From assembly GCF_001941965.1 (NCBI RefSeq), contig NZ_MKZO01000012.1, positions 310,001 through 374,000 of the forward strand: 64,000 nucleotides of DNA, written 5' to 3'. Under the pieces are notes generated by a model. That model was not told the origin of the DNA. It made no database searches and saw only the letters and a list, made by a program, of their open reading frames with translations. The DNA is from Pseudomonas putida. Lineage in GTDB: Bacteria; Pseudomonadota; Gammaproteobacteria; Pseudomonadales; Pseudomonadaceae. The position numbers and the translations under genes are program-made. Every line of letters starts with the position of its first letter. Positions within the stretch are counted from its first letter, which is position 1. Of the stretch, positions 54,643 through 63,558 are shown piece by piece.

Positions 54643-56592
54643 TCAGCGCTCGGCGCGAAATACACCCAGCGCCTCCCCAAGCCCCGCACTAAGCCGCTGC
54701 AACCCCTCACTCGCCGCCTCCAGCCGCGCACACTCCGCCGCATTCTGCTCCACCACCCGCTCCACTTCCCCAGCCGCGCCATCCACCCGCCAGGCGAGAT
54801 CCTGCTGGGTCCGCGCCGCCTCGGCGATATGCCCGGCAGCACTCTCCACCTCGACAATGCTCGCCGTGATCGCCGCCAACACCGCACTGGCCCGCGCCGT
54901 CAGTTCTACCCCTTCCCCCGTCAGGCGCTGGCTGTCATCCAGGCTCGCCGCCGCCGCCCGCGTCACTTCACCGAGTCGCTGGATCATCCCGTCGATCTCC
55001 CCGGTAGACGCCCGGGTCCGGCTCGCCAAACCGCGCACCTCGTCCGCCACCACGGCGAACCCACGCCCATGCTCACCGGCCCGCGCCGCCTCGATCGCCG
55101 CATTCAACGCCAGCAGATTGGTCTGCTCGGCCACCGCACTGATCACATCCAGCACGCCGGTAATGGCTTCGCTCTGGCTTTGCAGCAGTTGCATGGCCGC
55201 AGTCCCCGCCCCCATCTCCCCGGACAACCGCTGAAGACTCTGGCTCGCCTCGCGCACCAGCCGATCGCCCTCGTGAATCAACGAGCTGGCCTGCCCGAGG
55301 CTGGCCTGGCTGGCATCGACCCGCTGATTGACCTGCACCGTGGCCTGGGTCATCAACTGCATGGCCTGCATCACCTCGCCGGTCTGCCGCCGCTGCGCCC
55401 GCACGCCCTGCCCCGTACGCTCGACCATCCCGGCCAGGGTGTCGGCCGCGACATCCAACTGGTCGGCATCCCCACCAATCCGCCCGACCAGATCCCGCAG
55501 CGCCTGCAGCATCACCCCGATCGCTTCGTTCAGTTGCCCCAGCTCATCATTGCGCCCCAGCCGCGGCAGACGCCCGTGCAGATCCCCGGCAGCGACCTGC
55601 TGCGCCAGCGCCAGCATCTGCCGGACCGGCACGGCAATGGAGCGGCGAATCAGTACACAGGCCGTGATACTCGAAAGCAACGCCAGCCCGAGCATCAGCG
55701 CCAGTTGCAGGTCCAGATGCCGACGCTGCACCTCCCAGGCCAGGGCCGCACGCTCGCGCTCGCCATCGAGGGCGGCGATCGCCTGCTGCGCCGCATTGTT
55801 CATCGCCGCCTGCTGGACCAAAGCCTGCTCACCGCTGTCGCTGTAGCGCAGGAAGGCCTGGCGGTATTCCTCCAGCGCCGCAGTGGCCTCGTCCAGCGCA
55901 TGACGACGCTCGCCTTCCAGCCGGGCGGCAAGGCTGCTTAATGCGGTACCCAGTTCGTTGACCCGGTTGATCCAGTCATCGCGATAGCGCTGCTGCGGAT
56001 CGAGGGTGAAATACAGCTCGCTGTCACGCAGGTTGGTCAGGCGCTCACGCAGCGCGGCGGCATCTTCCAGCAGTTGCATGGCCGCCGCGTCGGGTGACTG
56101 GTCCTGCTCCAGCCCGGCATTGATTTCATCCAGCTGATCGAGGAATACCCCGGCAAACCGTTGCCCCGCACCCTGAGCCAGTTCCTGCATGCGCAACCGG
56201 GCGTCCTGGGCCTGCAGGCGGGCCCTGGCATAGCCCTGGAAGCCTTGCAGGTACTCCGTGCCCAGCCTCGCGACATCCCCGTCGACCGATTCGTCACGAA
56301 GCTTCTGCAAGGCGATGGTCACCGGCGCCGCAGACTCGTCAGTGACCAGCAAGGCAAAGGTCTTCTCCGCCTGCCGCGCCTCGGCCAGATGATTCTGCAA
56401 ACGCTCCAGTCCGCGCAAACGCTCGCTGTTGGCCTGGCTCACCTGCAACGCATACCAGGCCGCCAGCCCCATGCCGAGGGTGCAGACCAGCACCAGGGCA
56501 AAGCCCAGCGACAGCTTGCCGCCCACGCTGAGGCGACCGAACGGGCCGGTGGACTGAATGGTTTCGAACACGCTGGAAACGGACAAGGGCAT
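54643..56592 (-). CDS. Methyl-accepting chemotaxis protein with large helical sensor domain
   Basis: A 649-residue chemoreceptor. The ATG at 56592 ([14 protein letters not shown]) has GAGGA about 5 nt upstream. TM1 is near 28-50. The 250-residue periplasmic region is entirely helical ([27 protein letters not shown]) and of the length of helical bimodular (HBM) sensors, which bind organic acids. TM2 ([19 protein letters not shown]) is followed by HAMP and the hairpin [36 protein letters not shown]. Its location between the LysR gene and the ring-cleavage operon suggests it senses the same aromatic compound. Confidence 0.9.
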   Translation of the reverse strand: MPLSVSSVFETIQSTGPFGRLSVGGKLSLGFALVLVCTLGMGLAAWYALQVSQANSERLRGLERLQNHLAEARQAEKTFALLVTDESAAPVTIALQKLRDESVDGDVARLGTEYLQGFQGYARARLQAQDARLRMQELAQGAGQRFAGVFLDQLDEINAGLEQDQSPDAAAMQLLEDAAALRERLTNLRDSELYFTLDPQQRYRDDWINRVNELGTALSSLAARLEGERRHALDEATAALEEYRQAFLRYSDSGEQALVQQAAMNNAAQQAIAALDGERERAALAWEVQRRHLDLQLALMLGLALLSSITACVLIRRSIAVPVRQMLALAQQVAAGDLHGRLPRLGRNDELGQLNEAIGVMLQALRDLVGRIGGDADQLDVAADTLAGMVERTGQGVRAQRRQTGEVMQAMQLMTQATVQVNQRVDASQASLGQASSLIHEGDRLVREASQSLQRLSGEMGAGTAAMQLLQSQSEAITGVLDVISAVAEQTNLLALNAAIEAARAGEHGRGFAVVADEVRGLASRTRASTGEIDGMIQRLGEVTRAAAASLDDSQRLTGEGVELTARASAVLAAITASIVEVESAAGHIAEAARTQQDLAWRVDGAAGEVERVVEQNAAECARLEAASEGLQRLSAGLGEALGVFRAER

Positions 56593-56659
56593 CCTCCTCG
56601 GAAAGCCGCGCGTCGTGCGCGGCCGCCCATCCTGCCCGCCTCCTTCACCCCCCCACCAA

Positions 56660-56677
56660 TCGCATCTGGCGATGCGA
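56660..56677. promoter_or_regulatory. Perfect inverted repeat upstream of the hydrolase operon
   Basis: TCGCATC-TGGC-GATGCGA is a perfect 7+7 repeat, 21 bp before the nod-box-like site and 68 bp before the chemoreceptor ATG on the other strand. It could be an operator or a small hairpin. Confidence 0.4.
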
Positions 56678-56697
56678 CGCATCGGCCCGCGCCATGT

Positions 56698-56734
56698 ATC
56701 GCGTGCCCGGATAGCTGGCATCCGAACAAGCGAT
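56698..56734 (+). promoter_or_regulatory. Nod-box-like site upstream of hydrolase-dioxygenase operon
   Basis: Two perfect ATC-N9-GAT motifs (56698-56712 and 56720-56734) are offset by exactly 22 bp. The second reads ATCCGAACAAGCGATTTG, very close to the conserved ATCNAAACAATCGATTTT part of the rhizobial nod box, in the correct orientation, 110 bp before the hydrolase ATG. This is the expected binding site for the NodD-like regulator. Confidence 0.7.
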
Positions 56735-56844
56735 TTGTCCGATTCACAAGGCTCGTGCGAGCGTGCAACAGCTGCCCGAAGGGTGGCCGTCGCCCCATGC
56801 CTGTGCAGTTGCCGGCGATGTGCATAACAAGAAGGAAACCAACC

Positions 56845-58002
56845 ATGTTCCGTTACTTCCCGAGCAACTACGTGTGGAACCTCTCGGTCAACCTGGCCAT
56901 CGAGATGGGCGCGCGCATCGGCGAGATCGTCGAGATGTGCGAGCCCCTGCAAGAGGCCGCCAGGCAGCCTGATGCCGAAGGCACCCGGGCCTTCCGCGAG
57001 ACCTGGGCGAAGATGGCCGACAAGCTGAGCGAGATGGCCGGCGAGGATGAAGCCCTTGGCCGGCTGCTGTCGGCCGGCGAAAAATATAACCGTGCGGCCA
57101 CCTACTACCTGACCTGCGAACGCCTCCAGGCCCATGGCGCTCCCGGCCGCCTGGACCTGTACCAGCGCTTCCTCGACACCTTCGCCCGCGGCGTCGCGCT
57201 GTCGAAGGAGAACTGCGAGCGGGTCGAGATCCCCTACGAGGGCAAGGTCATCTCCGGCCTGTATGTTCGCGCCGAAGGTGTCAGCGGCCCGGCGCCGATC
57301 CTGGTCCAGCTCAACGGCCTGGACTCCACCAAGGAAATGAAATACCGCGTCGGCCTGCCCGCGTGGCTGGCCAAACGCGGTGTCGCTTCGCTGCTGATCG
57401 ATCAGCCCGGCACCGGCGAAGCCCTGCGCCTGCATGACCTCAAGGCACGCTACGACGCCGAGCACTGGGCCAGCCGGGTGGTCGACTGGCTGCAGGACCG
57501 GGCGGACATCGATCCCCAGCGCATCGGCTGCGAAGGCGTGTCCCTCGGCGGCTACTACTGCCCCCGTGCCGTGGCCTTCGAACCGCGCTTCGCCTGCGGC
57601 GTGGTGTGGGGCGCCAACCATGACTGGCGCGATGTGCAGAAGCGTCGCCTGGAGCGCGAAGGCAGCTTCCCGGTGCCGCATTACTGGGAGCACGTGCGCT
57701 GGGTCTGGGGTGGCAAGGACATCGAGGAGTTCATGCAGATCGCCGAGAACGTCCACCTCGATGGCGTGGTCGAGAAGATCCGCGTGCCCTTCCTGGTCAC
57801 CCATGGCGAGCAGGACTCGCAGATCCCGCTCAAATGGGCGCACCGCACCTACGAGCAACTGGTCAACAGCCCCAAGCGCGAACTGAAGATCTTCACTTCC
57901 CGCGAAGGTGGCGTGCAGCACTCCAGCTTCGACAACTCCATCAATGCGGGCCAGTACATCGCCGACTGGGTCGCCGAAACCCTCGGCGGCCGCACCGCCT
58001 GA
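56845..58002 (+). CDS. Alpha/beta hydrolase (C-C bond hydrolase/esterase, DHPON-hydrolase-like)
   Basis: A 385-residue hydrolase from the ATG at 56845 ([12 protein letters not shown]) with GAAGGAAA 7-14 nt upstream. The nucleophile elbow is GVSLGG (Ser233), the acid is Asp324 in HGEQDSQIP, and the base is His359 in GGVQHSSF. A long N-terminal helical cap (about 1-125) matches 2,6-dihydroxypseudooxynicotine-hydrolase/FrsA-type enzymes, which cleave C-C bonds next to a ketone. It is 15 bp upstream of the extradiol dioxygenase, so a ring-fission or aryl-ketone pathway is likely. Confidence 0.88.
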   Translation: MFRYFPSNYVWNLSVNLAIEMGARIGEIVEMCEPLQEAARQPDAEGTRAFRETWAKMADKLSEMAGEDEALGRLLSAGEKYNRAATYYLTCERLQAHGAPGRLDLYQRFLDTFARGVALSKENCERVEIPYEGKVISGLYVRAEGVSGPAPILVQLNGLDSTKEMKYRVGLPAWLAKRGVASLLIDQPGTGEALRLHDLKARYDAEHWASRVVDWLQDRADIDPQRIGCEGVSLGGYYCPRAVAFEPRFACGVVWGANHDWRDVQKRRLEREGSFPVPHYWEHVRWVWGGKDIEEFMQIAENVHLDGVVEKIRVPFLVTHGEQDSQIPLKWAHRTYEQLVNSPKRELKIFTSREGGVQHSSFDNSINAGQYIADWVAETLGGRTA

Positions 58003-58017
58003 CTTCTGGACACGATC

Positions 58018-58953
58018 ATGAACATCATCGGACCCGATTACCTGGTCTTCGGCGTGGACAACGTCGCCGACTGCGTGCAGTACATGACCGACTACGGTCT
58101 CAAGCCTTGCGATATCGATGACAGCGGCGGCTGGCTGGAGGCCCTCGACGGCACCGGCGTGCTGATCCGCCCGCGCCACGACCCACGCCTGCCGCCGGCC
58201 ATGGAAACCGCCACCACCCTGCGCGAAACCGTATACGGCGTCGCCGATGAAGCCACCCTGCTGGCCATCGAGGCCGAGCTGGGCAAGGATCGCGAAGTGC
58301 GTCGTGGCGAGGATGGCGTGTTGCGCTGCGTGGACGACATGGGCTTCGCCCTGGGCTTTCGCATCACCCAGCGGCGCACCCTCGACCTCCCCGGCGAAGC
58401 CAGCCATGCGCCGGGTGCGCAGGCGGCGCGGCCGGTCAATGCACTGGGCGCCAGCAATGACATGCCGGCGCTGCCGCGCAGCCTGTCCCATGTGGTGTAT
58501 TTCGTGCCGGATCCGGACCGGGCCGAGGCGTTCTATACGCGCCTGGGCTTCGTCTGTACCGACCGTTTTGCCGAGACCGGGCCGTTCCTGCGTCCGGGCG
58601 GCACCCTGGACCACCACACCCTGTTCCTGATCCAGACCCCGCCGTTCATGAAGGGCATCGAGCACTTCACCTTCCACATGGGCGGGCCGACCGAAGTGCT
58701 GGTGGCCGGGACGCGCTTCGTCGAGAAGGGTTATGAATCGTTCTGGGGACCGGGGCGACATCAGTTGGGGTCGAACTGGTTCTGGTACTTCAACAGCCCC
58801 ATGGGCTGCCATGTGGAATACGACGCGGACATGGACCTGCATGATGAGCAATGGACCGCGCGGGTAGCGGCGCCGGGGGCGGATAACTCGCAGTATTTCC
58901 TGTTCCACTATCAGGAGAAATGGTTCCCGGGAGGGCCGCCGGCCAAGCATTGA
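58018..58953 (+). CDS. Two-module extradiol ring-cleavage dioxygenase (VOC superfamily)
   Basis: A 311-residue type I extradiol dioxygenase. An N-terminal degenerate VOC module (about 1-120) precedes a catalytic module (about 153-290). Predicted iron ligands are His158 (SLSHVVYFV), His216 (IEHFTFH) and Glu267 (GCHVEYDAD). Such enzymes open catechol-type rings next to the hydroxyls. It forms a two-gene operon with the hydrolase and ends at a terminator. It is the likely counterpart of FdeC-type ring-cleaving enzymes. Confidence 0.88.
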   Translation: MNIIGPDYLVFGVDNVADCVQYMTDYGLKPCDIDDSGGWLEALDGTGVLIRPRHDPRLPPAMETATTLRETVYGVADEATLLAIEAELGKDREVRRGEDGVLRCVDDMGFALGFRITQRRTLDLPGEASHAPGAQAARPVNALGASNDMPALPRSLSHVVYFVPDPDRAEAFYTRLGFVCTDRFAETGPFLRPGGTLDHHTLFLIQTPPFMKGIEHFTFHMGGPTEVLVAGTRFVEKGYESFWGPGRHQLGSNWFWYFNSPMGCHVEYDADMDLHDEQWTARVAAPGADNSQYFLFHYQEKWFPGGPPAKH

Positions 58954-58964
58954 GGGAATGCAGA

Positions 58965-58993
58965 AGGGGGTGTCATTGACACCCCCTTTTTTT
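58965..58993 (+). terminator. Rho-independent terminator of the hydrolase-dioxygenase operon
   Basis: AGGGGGTGTC and GACACCCCCT pair around a tiny ATT loop and are followed by T7. It begins 12 bp after the dioxygenase stop. Confidence 0.92.
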
Positions 58994-59008
58994 GCTTTGT
59001 TGCTGATG

Positions 59009-59093
59009 GCCTCATCGCTGGCAAGCCAGCTCCCACAGGGATCGCGTGGACAACACTGACCCTGTGGGAGCTGGCTTGCCAGCGATGAGGCCC
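59009..59093. repeat. REPIN between dioxygenase operon and sulfatase gene
   Basis: Outward-class REP pair with a 26-bp centre between convergent genes, directly beyond the terminator. Confidence 0.9.
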
Positions 59094-59112
59094 TCAAAAA
59101 CAACATCCATTT

Positions 59113-60771
59113 TCAGTCCTTCTGCGGTGGCACAACCACCCCAACCTCCTTCGCATACACCTGCCACTGCCGCTTCAACCGCTCGAACACCTCCGGCTCC
59201 CGCGCCGCCAGGTCCTCCACTTCACCTCGGTCCCTCGCTACATCGAACAACTGCCAGCGCGTCGCCTGCGGTGCCTGCCCCGGCATCGCCCAGGGCCGCA
59301 GCCCCAGCAGCTTCAGATTGCCCTCGCGGTAATACAGGCTGCCAAACAACTCCCCGGCCAACGGCCGCTCCACCGCACCCTTGCCCTCCAGCATCGGCAG
59401 CATCGAACGCCCGGTGATCGGATGCTTGCCCTGCCCCTGCGGAAGCGCCAATCCGGCAATCTCCAGGAAGGTCGGCGCCAGATCATCCACCCGTGCCACC
59501 CCGCGCTCCACACCCTGACGCGCCAGCGCACGGGGCATATGCACGATCGCCGGCACACTGATCCCGCCCTCCGCCGTGCTGCCCTTGAACAGCCGCAACG
59601 GCGCCGCACTCACCTCGGCCCAGCGCAAGCCATAGTCGATCTGCGAGCCTCGACGCCCAAGGTTCTCCAGGCTGTTATCGGTATTCGCCCCCGCGGGATA
59701 GAACTGCTCATGCCGCTCCCCCGCTGCGCCGTTGTCGGACATGAACACCACCAGGGTGTTGTCGTACTGCCCGGTGCTTTTCAGGTAGTCCAGCAAGCGC
59801 CCGATGTTGTAGTCGAGGTTGCCGACCATGGCCGCATAGATCTCCATCTTGCGCGCCTCGACCCGCCGCTGCTCCGGGCTCAACTGCTCCCAGCCCGGCA
59901 GGTCCGCCGCCACCGGCAGACGCTGGGCGGCGACGAAGTCCTCCGGCAGACGCTGGGCGGCGACGAAGTCCTCCGGCAGCAAACCCTTCTCGCGCTGCCG
60001 TTCGATCCGTGCCTGGCGGACCTTGTCGTAGCCCTGGTCATACAGCCCGCGGAACTTCTCCAGCCAGGCTTCCGGCGCCTGCAGCGGCCAGTGCGGCGAG
60101 GTGTAGGCGGCGTAGGCGAAGAACGGTTTGCCGCTGTCCTGGCCCTTGCGCAGGTAGTCGATCAGCTTGTCGGTGTAGAAGTCCGACGAGTAGAAATTCT
60201 CCGGCAACTCCACCGGCTGACCGTTCTCGCGGTAGGTGATGCGCTCGATCTTCGCCGTGGGTTGCGCAGGCGGCTTGAAATGCACGCCACCGCCTTCGAG
60301 GAGGGTGAAGGACTGCTCGAAACCACGCCGGTCAGGGCCCTGGTCAGACCCCAGGCCAAGGTGCCATTTGCCGACCATGCTGGTGCGATAGCCGCCCTCG
60401 CGCAGCAGCTCGGCAATCGAATGGGACTGCGGATTGAGATAGCCCTCGTAGCCCGGCTTGCCGCGCTGGAACGGCTGGATCGCCTCTTCCATGGTGCCCA
60501 GCCCGGCCAGGTGGTTGTCGGTGCCGGACATCAGCATCGCCCGGGTCGGCGAGCAGGTCGGCGCGGCGTACATATTGGTCAGTTGCAGGCCATGGGCAGC
60601 CAGCTCGTCGAGGTTGGGCGTGGCGATTTCGCCGCCAAAGGAACCCAGGTCGGAATAGCCGAGGTCATCGGCGAGGATCAGCAGGATATTCGGCCGCTCG
60701 GCAGCCACGGCAGCCGCGGCAGCGCCGGACACGAGACAGGCCAGCGCAGTCAGCAGGAAGGGAAAACGCAC
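59113..60771 (-). CDS. Arylsulfatase (exported)
   Basis: A 552-residue type I sulfatase from a GTG at 60771, with GAGG 8 nt upstream. The longer open frame upstream is a shadow of the cyclase gene. A signal peptide (MRFPFLLTALACLVSGAAA) precedes the metal-binding LADDLGYSD (33-41). The formylglycine site is CSPTR (Cys73-Arg77), and GKWHLG follows near 135. It cleaves sulfate esters in the periplasm. Residues around 270 contain an exact tandem LPEDFVAAQR duplication. Placed beside aromatic catabolic genes, it may desulfate plant phenolics. Confidence 0.92.
   Translation of the reverse strand: MRFPFLLTALACLVSGAAAAAVAAERPNILLILADDLGYSDLGSFGGEIATPNLDELAAHGLQLTNMYAAPTCSPTRAMLMSGTDNHLAGLGTMEEAIQPFQRGKPGYEGYLNPQSHSIAELLREGGYRTSMVGKWHLGLGSDQGPDRRGFEQSFTLLEGGGVHFKPPAQPTAKIERITYRENGQPVELPENFYSSDFYTDKLIDYLRKGQDSGKPFFAYAAYTSPHWPLQAPEAWLEKFRGLYDQGYDKVRQARIERQREKGLLPEDFVAAQRLPEDFVAAQRLPVAADLPGWEQLSPEQRRVEARKMEIYAAMVGNLDYNIGRLLDYLKSTGQYDNTLVVFMSDNGAAGERHEQFYPAGANTDNSLENLGRRGSQIDYGLRWAEVSAAPLRLFKGSTAEGGISVPAIVHMPRALARQGVERGVARVDDLAPTFLEIAGLALPQGQGKHPITGRSMLPMLEGKGAVERPLAGELFGSLYYREGNLKLLGLRPWAMPGQAPQATRWQLFDVARDRGEVEDLAAREPEVFERLKRQWQVYAKEVGVVVPPQKD
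59915..59974. repeat. Exact 30-bp tandem duplication inside sulfatase gene
   Basis: Two consecutive identical 30-bp units (59915-59944, 59945-59974) add ten in-frame residues (LPEDFVAAQR repeated). It looks recent because no base differs. Confidence 0.95.
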
Positions 60772-60788
60772 GGGGAACCTCGCCGTTC

Positions 60789-61577
60789 TTATTCTTCGAA
60801 GATCGCCACGGCACGGACGAAGCCGGCGGACGCATGCTTGATCTTGTACGGGAAGCAGGACACCAGGAAACCGTGGGCCGGCAAGCTGTCGAGGTTGGCG
60901 AGTTTTTCCATCTGCCCGTAGCCGATATCCCGCCCGGCCTTGTGCCCTTCCCAGATGATCGAGGCATCGCCGCTTTCGGCGAAACGCTGGCGGGTGAAGC
61001 TGAACGGCGCATCCCAGCTCCAGGCATCGGTGCCCACCACCCGCACGCCACGATCGAGCAGGTACAGGGTGGCCTCGCGGCCCATGCCGACGCCGGCATC
61101 CAGGTAGCCCGGCTGGCCGAACAGGCTGCCGGCGCGGGTGTTGACCAGGACGATATCCAGCGGCTGCAGGTCGTGCCCGATGCGCTGCAACTCGGCCTCG
61201 ACCTCGGCGGCGCGGACCACGTGGCCATCCGGCAGATGACGGAAGTCCAGCTTCACCCCCGGTTGCAGGCACCACTCCAGCGGCAGCTCGTCGATGCCGA
61301 AGGCCGGCTTGCCGCCATCGGTGGTCGAGGCGTAGTGCCAGGGCGCGTCCATATGGGTGCCGCTGTGGGTGGTGATGGACAGGCGCTCGGCAGCCCAGGA
61401 CTCCTGACCGGGCATCTGCTCGATGGCCAGTCCGGGGAACATCGCGGCCATCTCCGGCCAGCCCTGCTGGTGGTCCATGTAGTCGATCTTCGGCAGCAAC
61501 GGTGGCGGATCGGTGTAAGGGTTGTTGTCCAGGGTTACCGACAGATCGACCAAGCGGCGCGTGGGTCTTGCAGTCAT
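60789..61577 (-). CDS. Cyclase/formamidase-family metal-dependent hydrolase
   Basis: A 262-residue member of the cyclase family (PF04199 type, with kynurenine formamidases). The metal-binding signature is HSGTHMDAPWHY near residues 71-82, and a second motif GTDAWSWD lies near 180. Relatives hydrolyse amides or lactones, or dehydrate polyketide-like rings. It lies 11 bp after the epimerase gene and 17 bp before the sulfatase, in one minus-strand operon, so it may open a lactone or cyclic intermediate in aromatic breakdown. Confidence 0.85.
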   Translation of the reverse strand: MTARPTRRLVDLSVTLDNNPYTDPPPLLPKIDYMDHQQGWPEMAAMFPGLAIEQMPGQESWAAERLSITTHSGTHMDAPWHYASTTDGGKPAFGIDELPLEWCLQPGVKLDFRHLPDGHVVRAAEVEAELQRIGHDLQPLDIVLVNTRAGSLFGQPGYLDAGVGMGREATLYLLDRGVRVVGTDAWSWDAPFSFTRQRFAESGDASIIWEGHKAGRDIGYGQMEKLANLDSLPAHGFLVSCFPYKIKHASAGFVRAVAIFEE

Positions 61578-61588
61578 TGGGTTTCCTC

Positions 61589-62575
61589 TCAGGCAGGTGT
61601 CGCGAGCGCCCGCGCAGGGCGGACGCGATGAGTAAGGTCGAGGGCATTGCGCACCAGGGCGCGCGCCGTGCCGTCATGGCGAAAGCCGCGGACCCGGGCC
61701 AGCGGCGTGCGCAATGGCGGTAAGCGCCCGAACAGGGCTTCCAGTGCCGCGTCCGGCTGGTAGTCGATCAGGGCCCGGCGCTCTTCGCCGAACACCTCCG
61801 CCAGGGCATCCACCACGGCGGCGATGGACAGCTGCAGCACCGGCAGTTGCCAGACCCGGCATGGCGCATCAACGGGCAGATCGAATTCGGCGGCATGCAG
61901 CAGGTTGTCGACGCAGCAGGCGGCGGACATCCACCAGGCAGTGGCCCGGGATGAAACGGGACAGGTGTAGGACTGCCCCGCAGCGAAGCGTTGCAGCAGG
62001 TCGCTCATGAACGCCGAACGCAACCCGGCGCCATCTCCCGGCCGGGCGACGATGCCGGGCAGGCGCAGGGCGCGGCCATCGACTTCGCCGCGCCGGGCCA
62101 GATCGCCCAGTTGCTGCTCGATCATCAGCTTGTGCGCACCATAGGACAGCGCCGGGCGCGGGCGCTGGTGCTCATCCATGCGCAGCGGCAGGTCGCCGCC
62201 GTAGACCGCGACACTGCTGGCATACACCAGCACCGGCGGGCGCTGGGCGTTACGCAGCAACTCAAGCAACTGCAGGCTGGCGAGCAGGTTCACCTGGCGG
62301 CCCAGGGCGTAGTTTTCCTCGGCCGCGCCGCCGGCGATGCTGACCAGATGAAAGACCACATCCACCCCGTCGGCCAGCCCCCGGCGCAGCAGCGCCGGGT
62401 CGGTGATGCTGCCGGTGAGATGGCGCAGACGCGGGTCTTCAGGAAAGCCATCGAGACGCTGGTCGAGCAGGATCAGCGCCTCGATCCGCCGCCCGCGCAA
62501 ATGCCCGAACGCCAGCAAACGCTGGACCAGCTGACGCCCCAGAAACCCGGCCGCCCCGGTGACCATCACGCGCAT
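61589..62575 (-). CDS. NAD-dependent epimerase/dehydratase family (extended SDR, DenD-like)
   Basis: A 328-residue extended SDR. The NAD loop is VTGAAGFLG (residues 4-12), a YASSVAVYGG active-site strand lies near 118, and the YxxxK pattern appears as YGAHK near 146. The layout resembles D-erythronate dehydrogenase (DenD). Its start overlaps the fumarylacetoacetate-hydrolase gene's end by 10 bp. In this operon it probably oxidises a hydroxylated intermediate; a sugar function is an alternative. Confidence 0.78.
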   Translation of the reverse strand: MRVMVTGAAGFLGRQLVQRLLAFGHLRGRRIEALILLDQRLDGFPEDPRLRHLTGSITDPALLRRGLADGVDVVFHLVSIAGGAAEENYALGRQVNLLASLQLLELLRNAQRPPVLVYASSVAVYGGDLPLRMDEHQRPRPALSYGAHKLMIEQQLGDLARRGEVDGRALRLPGIVARPGDGAGLRSAFMSDLLQRFAAGQSYTCPVSSRATAWWMSAACCVDNLLHAAEFDLPVDAPCRVWQLPVLQLSIAAVVDALAEVFGEERRALIDYQPDAALEALFGRLPPLRTPLARVRGFRHDGTARALVRNALDLTHRVRPARALATPA

Positions 62576-63558
62576 GGCGCACCTGCCCGGACCACCTGCT
62601 GGTCGATGGCGCCGAACAGCGGCGAACCCTCCCGGCCACGGGCCTCCATGCGTACCCGCTCGCCGAATTGCATGAAGGCGGTACGGGGCGAACCATGCTC
62701 GATCATTTCCACTGCGCGGCGTTCGGCGATGCAGGCCGAGCCGACACTGCGATCAGCGTTGGATACCGTGCCCGAACCGATCACCGTACCCGCCGCCAGA
62801 CGCCGGGTCAGCGCGGCATGGGCGATCAACTGATGGAAGCCGAAATGCATGGCCCCGCCGTGAGGATGGCCGAACCACTCGCCATTACGTTCCACGCTCA
62901 GGGGCAGGTGCACCCGCCCCTCGCGCCAGTCCTCGCCCAGCTCGTCCGGGGTCACCGCGACCGGGGCGAAGCTCGAGGACGACTTGGCCTGGATAAAGCC
63001 GAAGCCGGTTTTCATCTCGCGGGGTGCCAGGGCGCGCAGGCTGACGTCATTGAGTTGCAGGATCAGCCGCACATGCCCGAGCGCCTGTTCGGCGGTGCAG
63101 CCCATGGGCACCTCGTCCACCAGCACGGCGAACTCGCCTTCGAAATCGATGCCGTGGGCTTCGCTGGGCAGCGGGATGTCCTGGCGCGGGCCGAGGAAAT
63201 CGTCACCCGCGCCCTGGTACATCAACGGCGTGTCCTCGACGCCTTCGATGGGGTCGAGGCGGAAGGCACGCTGCATCAGCTCGCCATGGCTGAGGAAGCA
63301 GGAACCGTCCAGCCATTGCCAGGCGCGCGGCAACGGTGCCATGACCTGCTGCGGATCGAAGGCGAACGCGTCGTCGGCAGCGTTGTGGTTCAAGGCCTCA
63401 TAACGAGCCTGCAACGCCGGTACCACCTGTGCCCAATTGTCGATTGCCACCTGCAGGGTCGCGGCGATATCACCGGCTTCCACCGCCCGGCGCAGATCCC
63501 GGGACACCAGCAGCAGACGCCCGTCGCGGCTGCCATCGGCCAAGGTCGCGAGCTTCAT
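62566..63558 (-). CDS. Fumarylacetoacetate hydrolase family protein
   Basis: A 330-residue FAH-fold enzyme. The metal-binding core is seen in GIDFEGEFAVLVDEVP (residues about 135-150), with LNDVSLRALAPREM, GPQ-like YTC- and GSGTVSN motifs (VIGSGTVSNADRSVGSACIAERR) typical of the family. It cleaves C-C bonds of 1,3-diketo acids after aromatic ring opening. Overlaps with both the cupin gene (ATGA, 4 bp) and the SDR gene show tight operon structure. Confidence 0.88.
   Translation of the reverse strand: MKLATLADGSRDGRLLLVSRDLRRAVEAGDIAATLQVAIDNWAQVVPALQARYEALNHNAADDAFAFDPQQVMAPLPRAWQWLDGSCFLSHGELMQRAFRLDPIEGVEDTPLMYQGAGDDFLGPRQDIPLPSEAHGIDFEGEFAVLVDEVPMGCTAEQALGHVRLILQLNDVSLRALAPREMKTGFGFIQAKSSSSFAPVAVTPDELGEDWREGRVHLPLSVERNGEWFGHPHGGAMHFGFHQLIAHAALTRRLAAGTVIGSGTVSNADRSVGSACIAERRAVEMIEHGSPRTAFMQFGERVRMEARGREGSPLFGAIDQQVVRAGAPCA

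Noticed and set aside
54643..59106. A continuous 1487-codon minus-strand frame
   Set aside because: Only 54643-56592 encodes a chemoreceptor with a ribosome site. The rest is the antisense of the hydrolase and dioxygenase genes, kept open by high GC.
59113..61677. A long sulfatase frame of 854 codons extending across the cyclase gene
   Set aside because: The sequence before residue 1 of the sulfatase signal peptide is an out-of-frame reading of the cyclase gene; the GTG at 60771 has a ribosome site.
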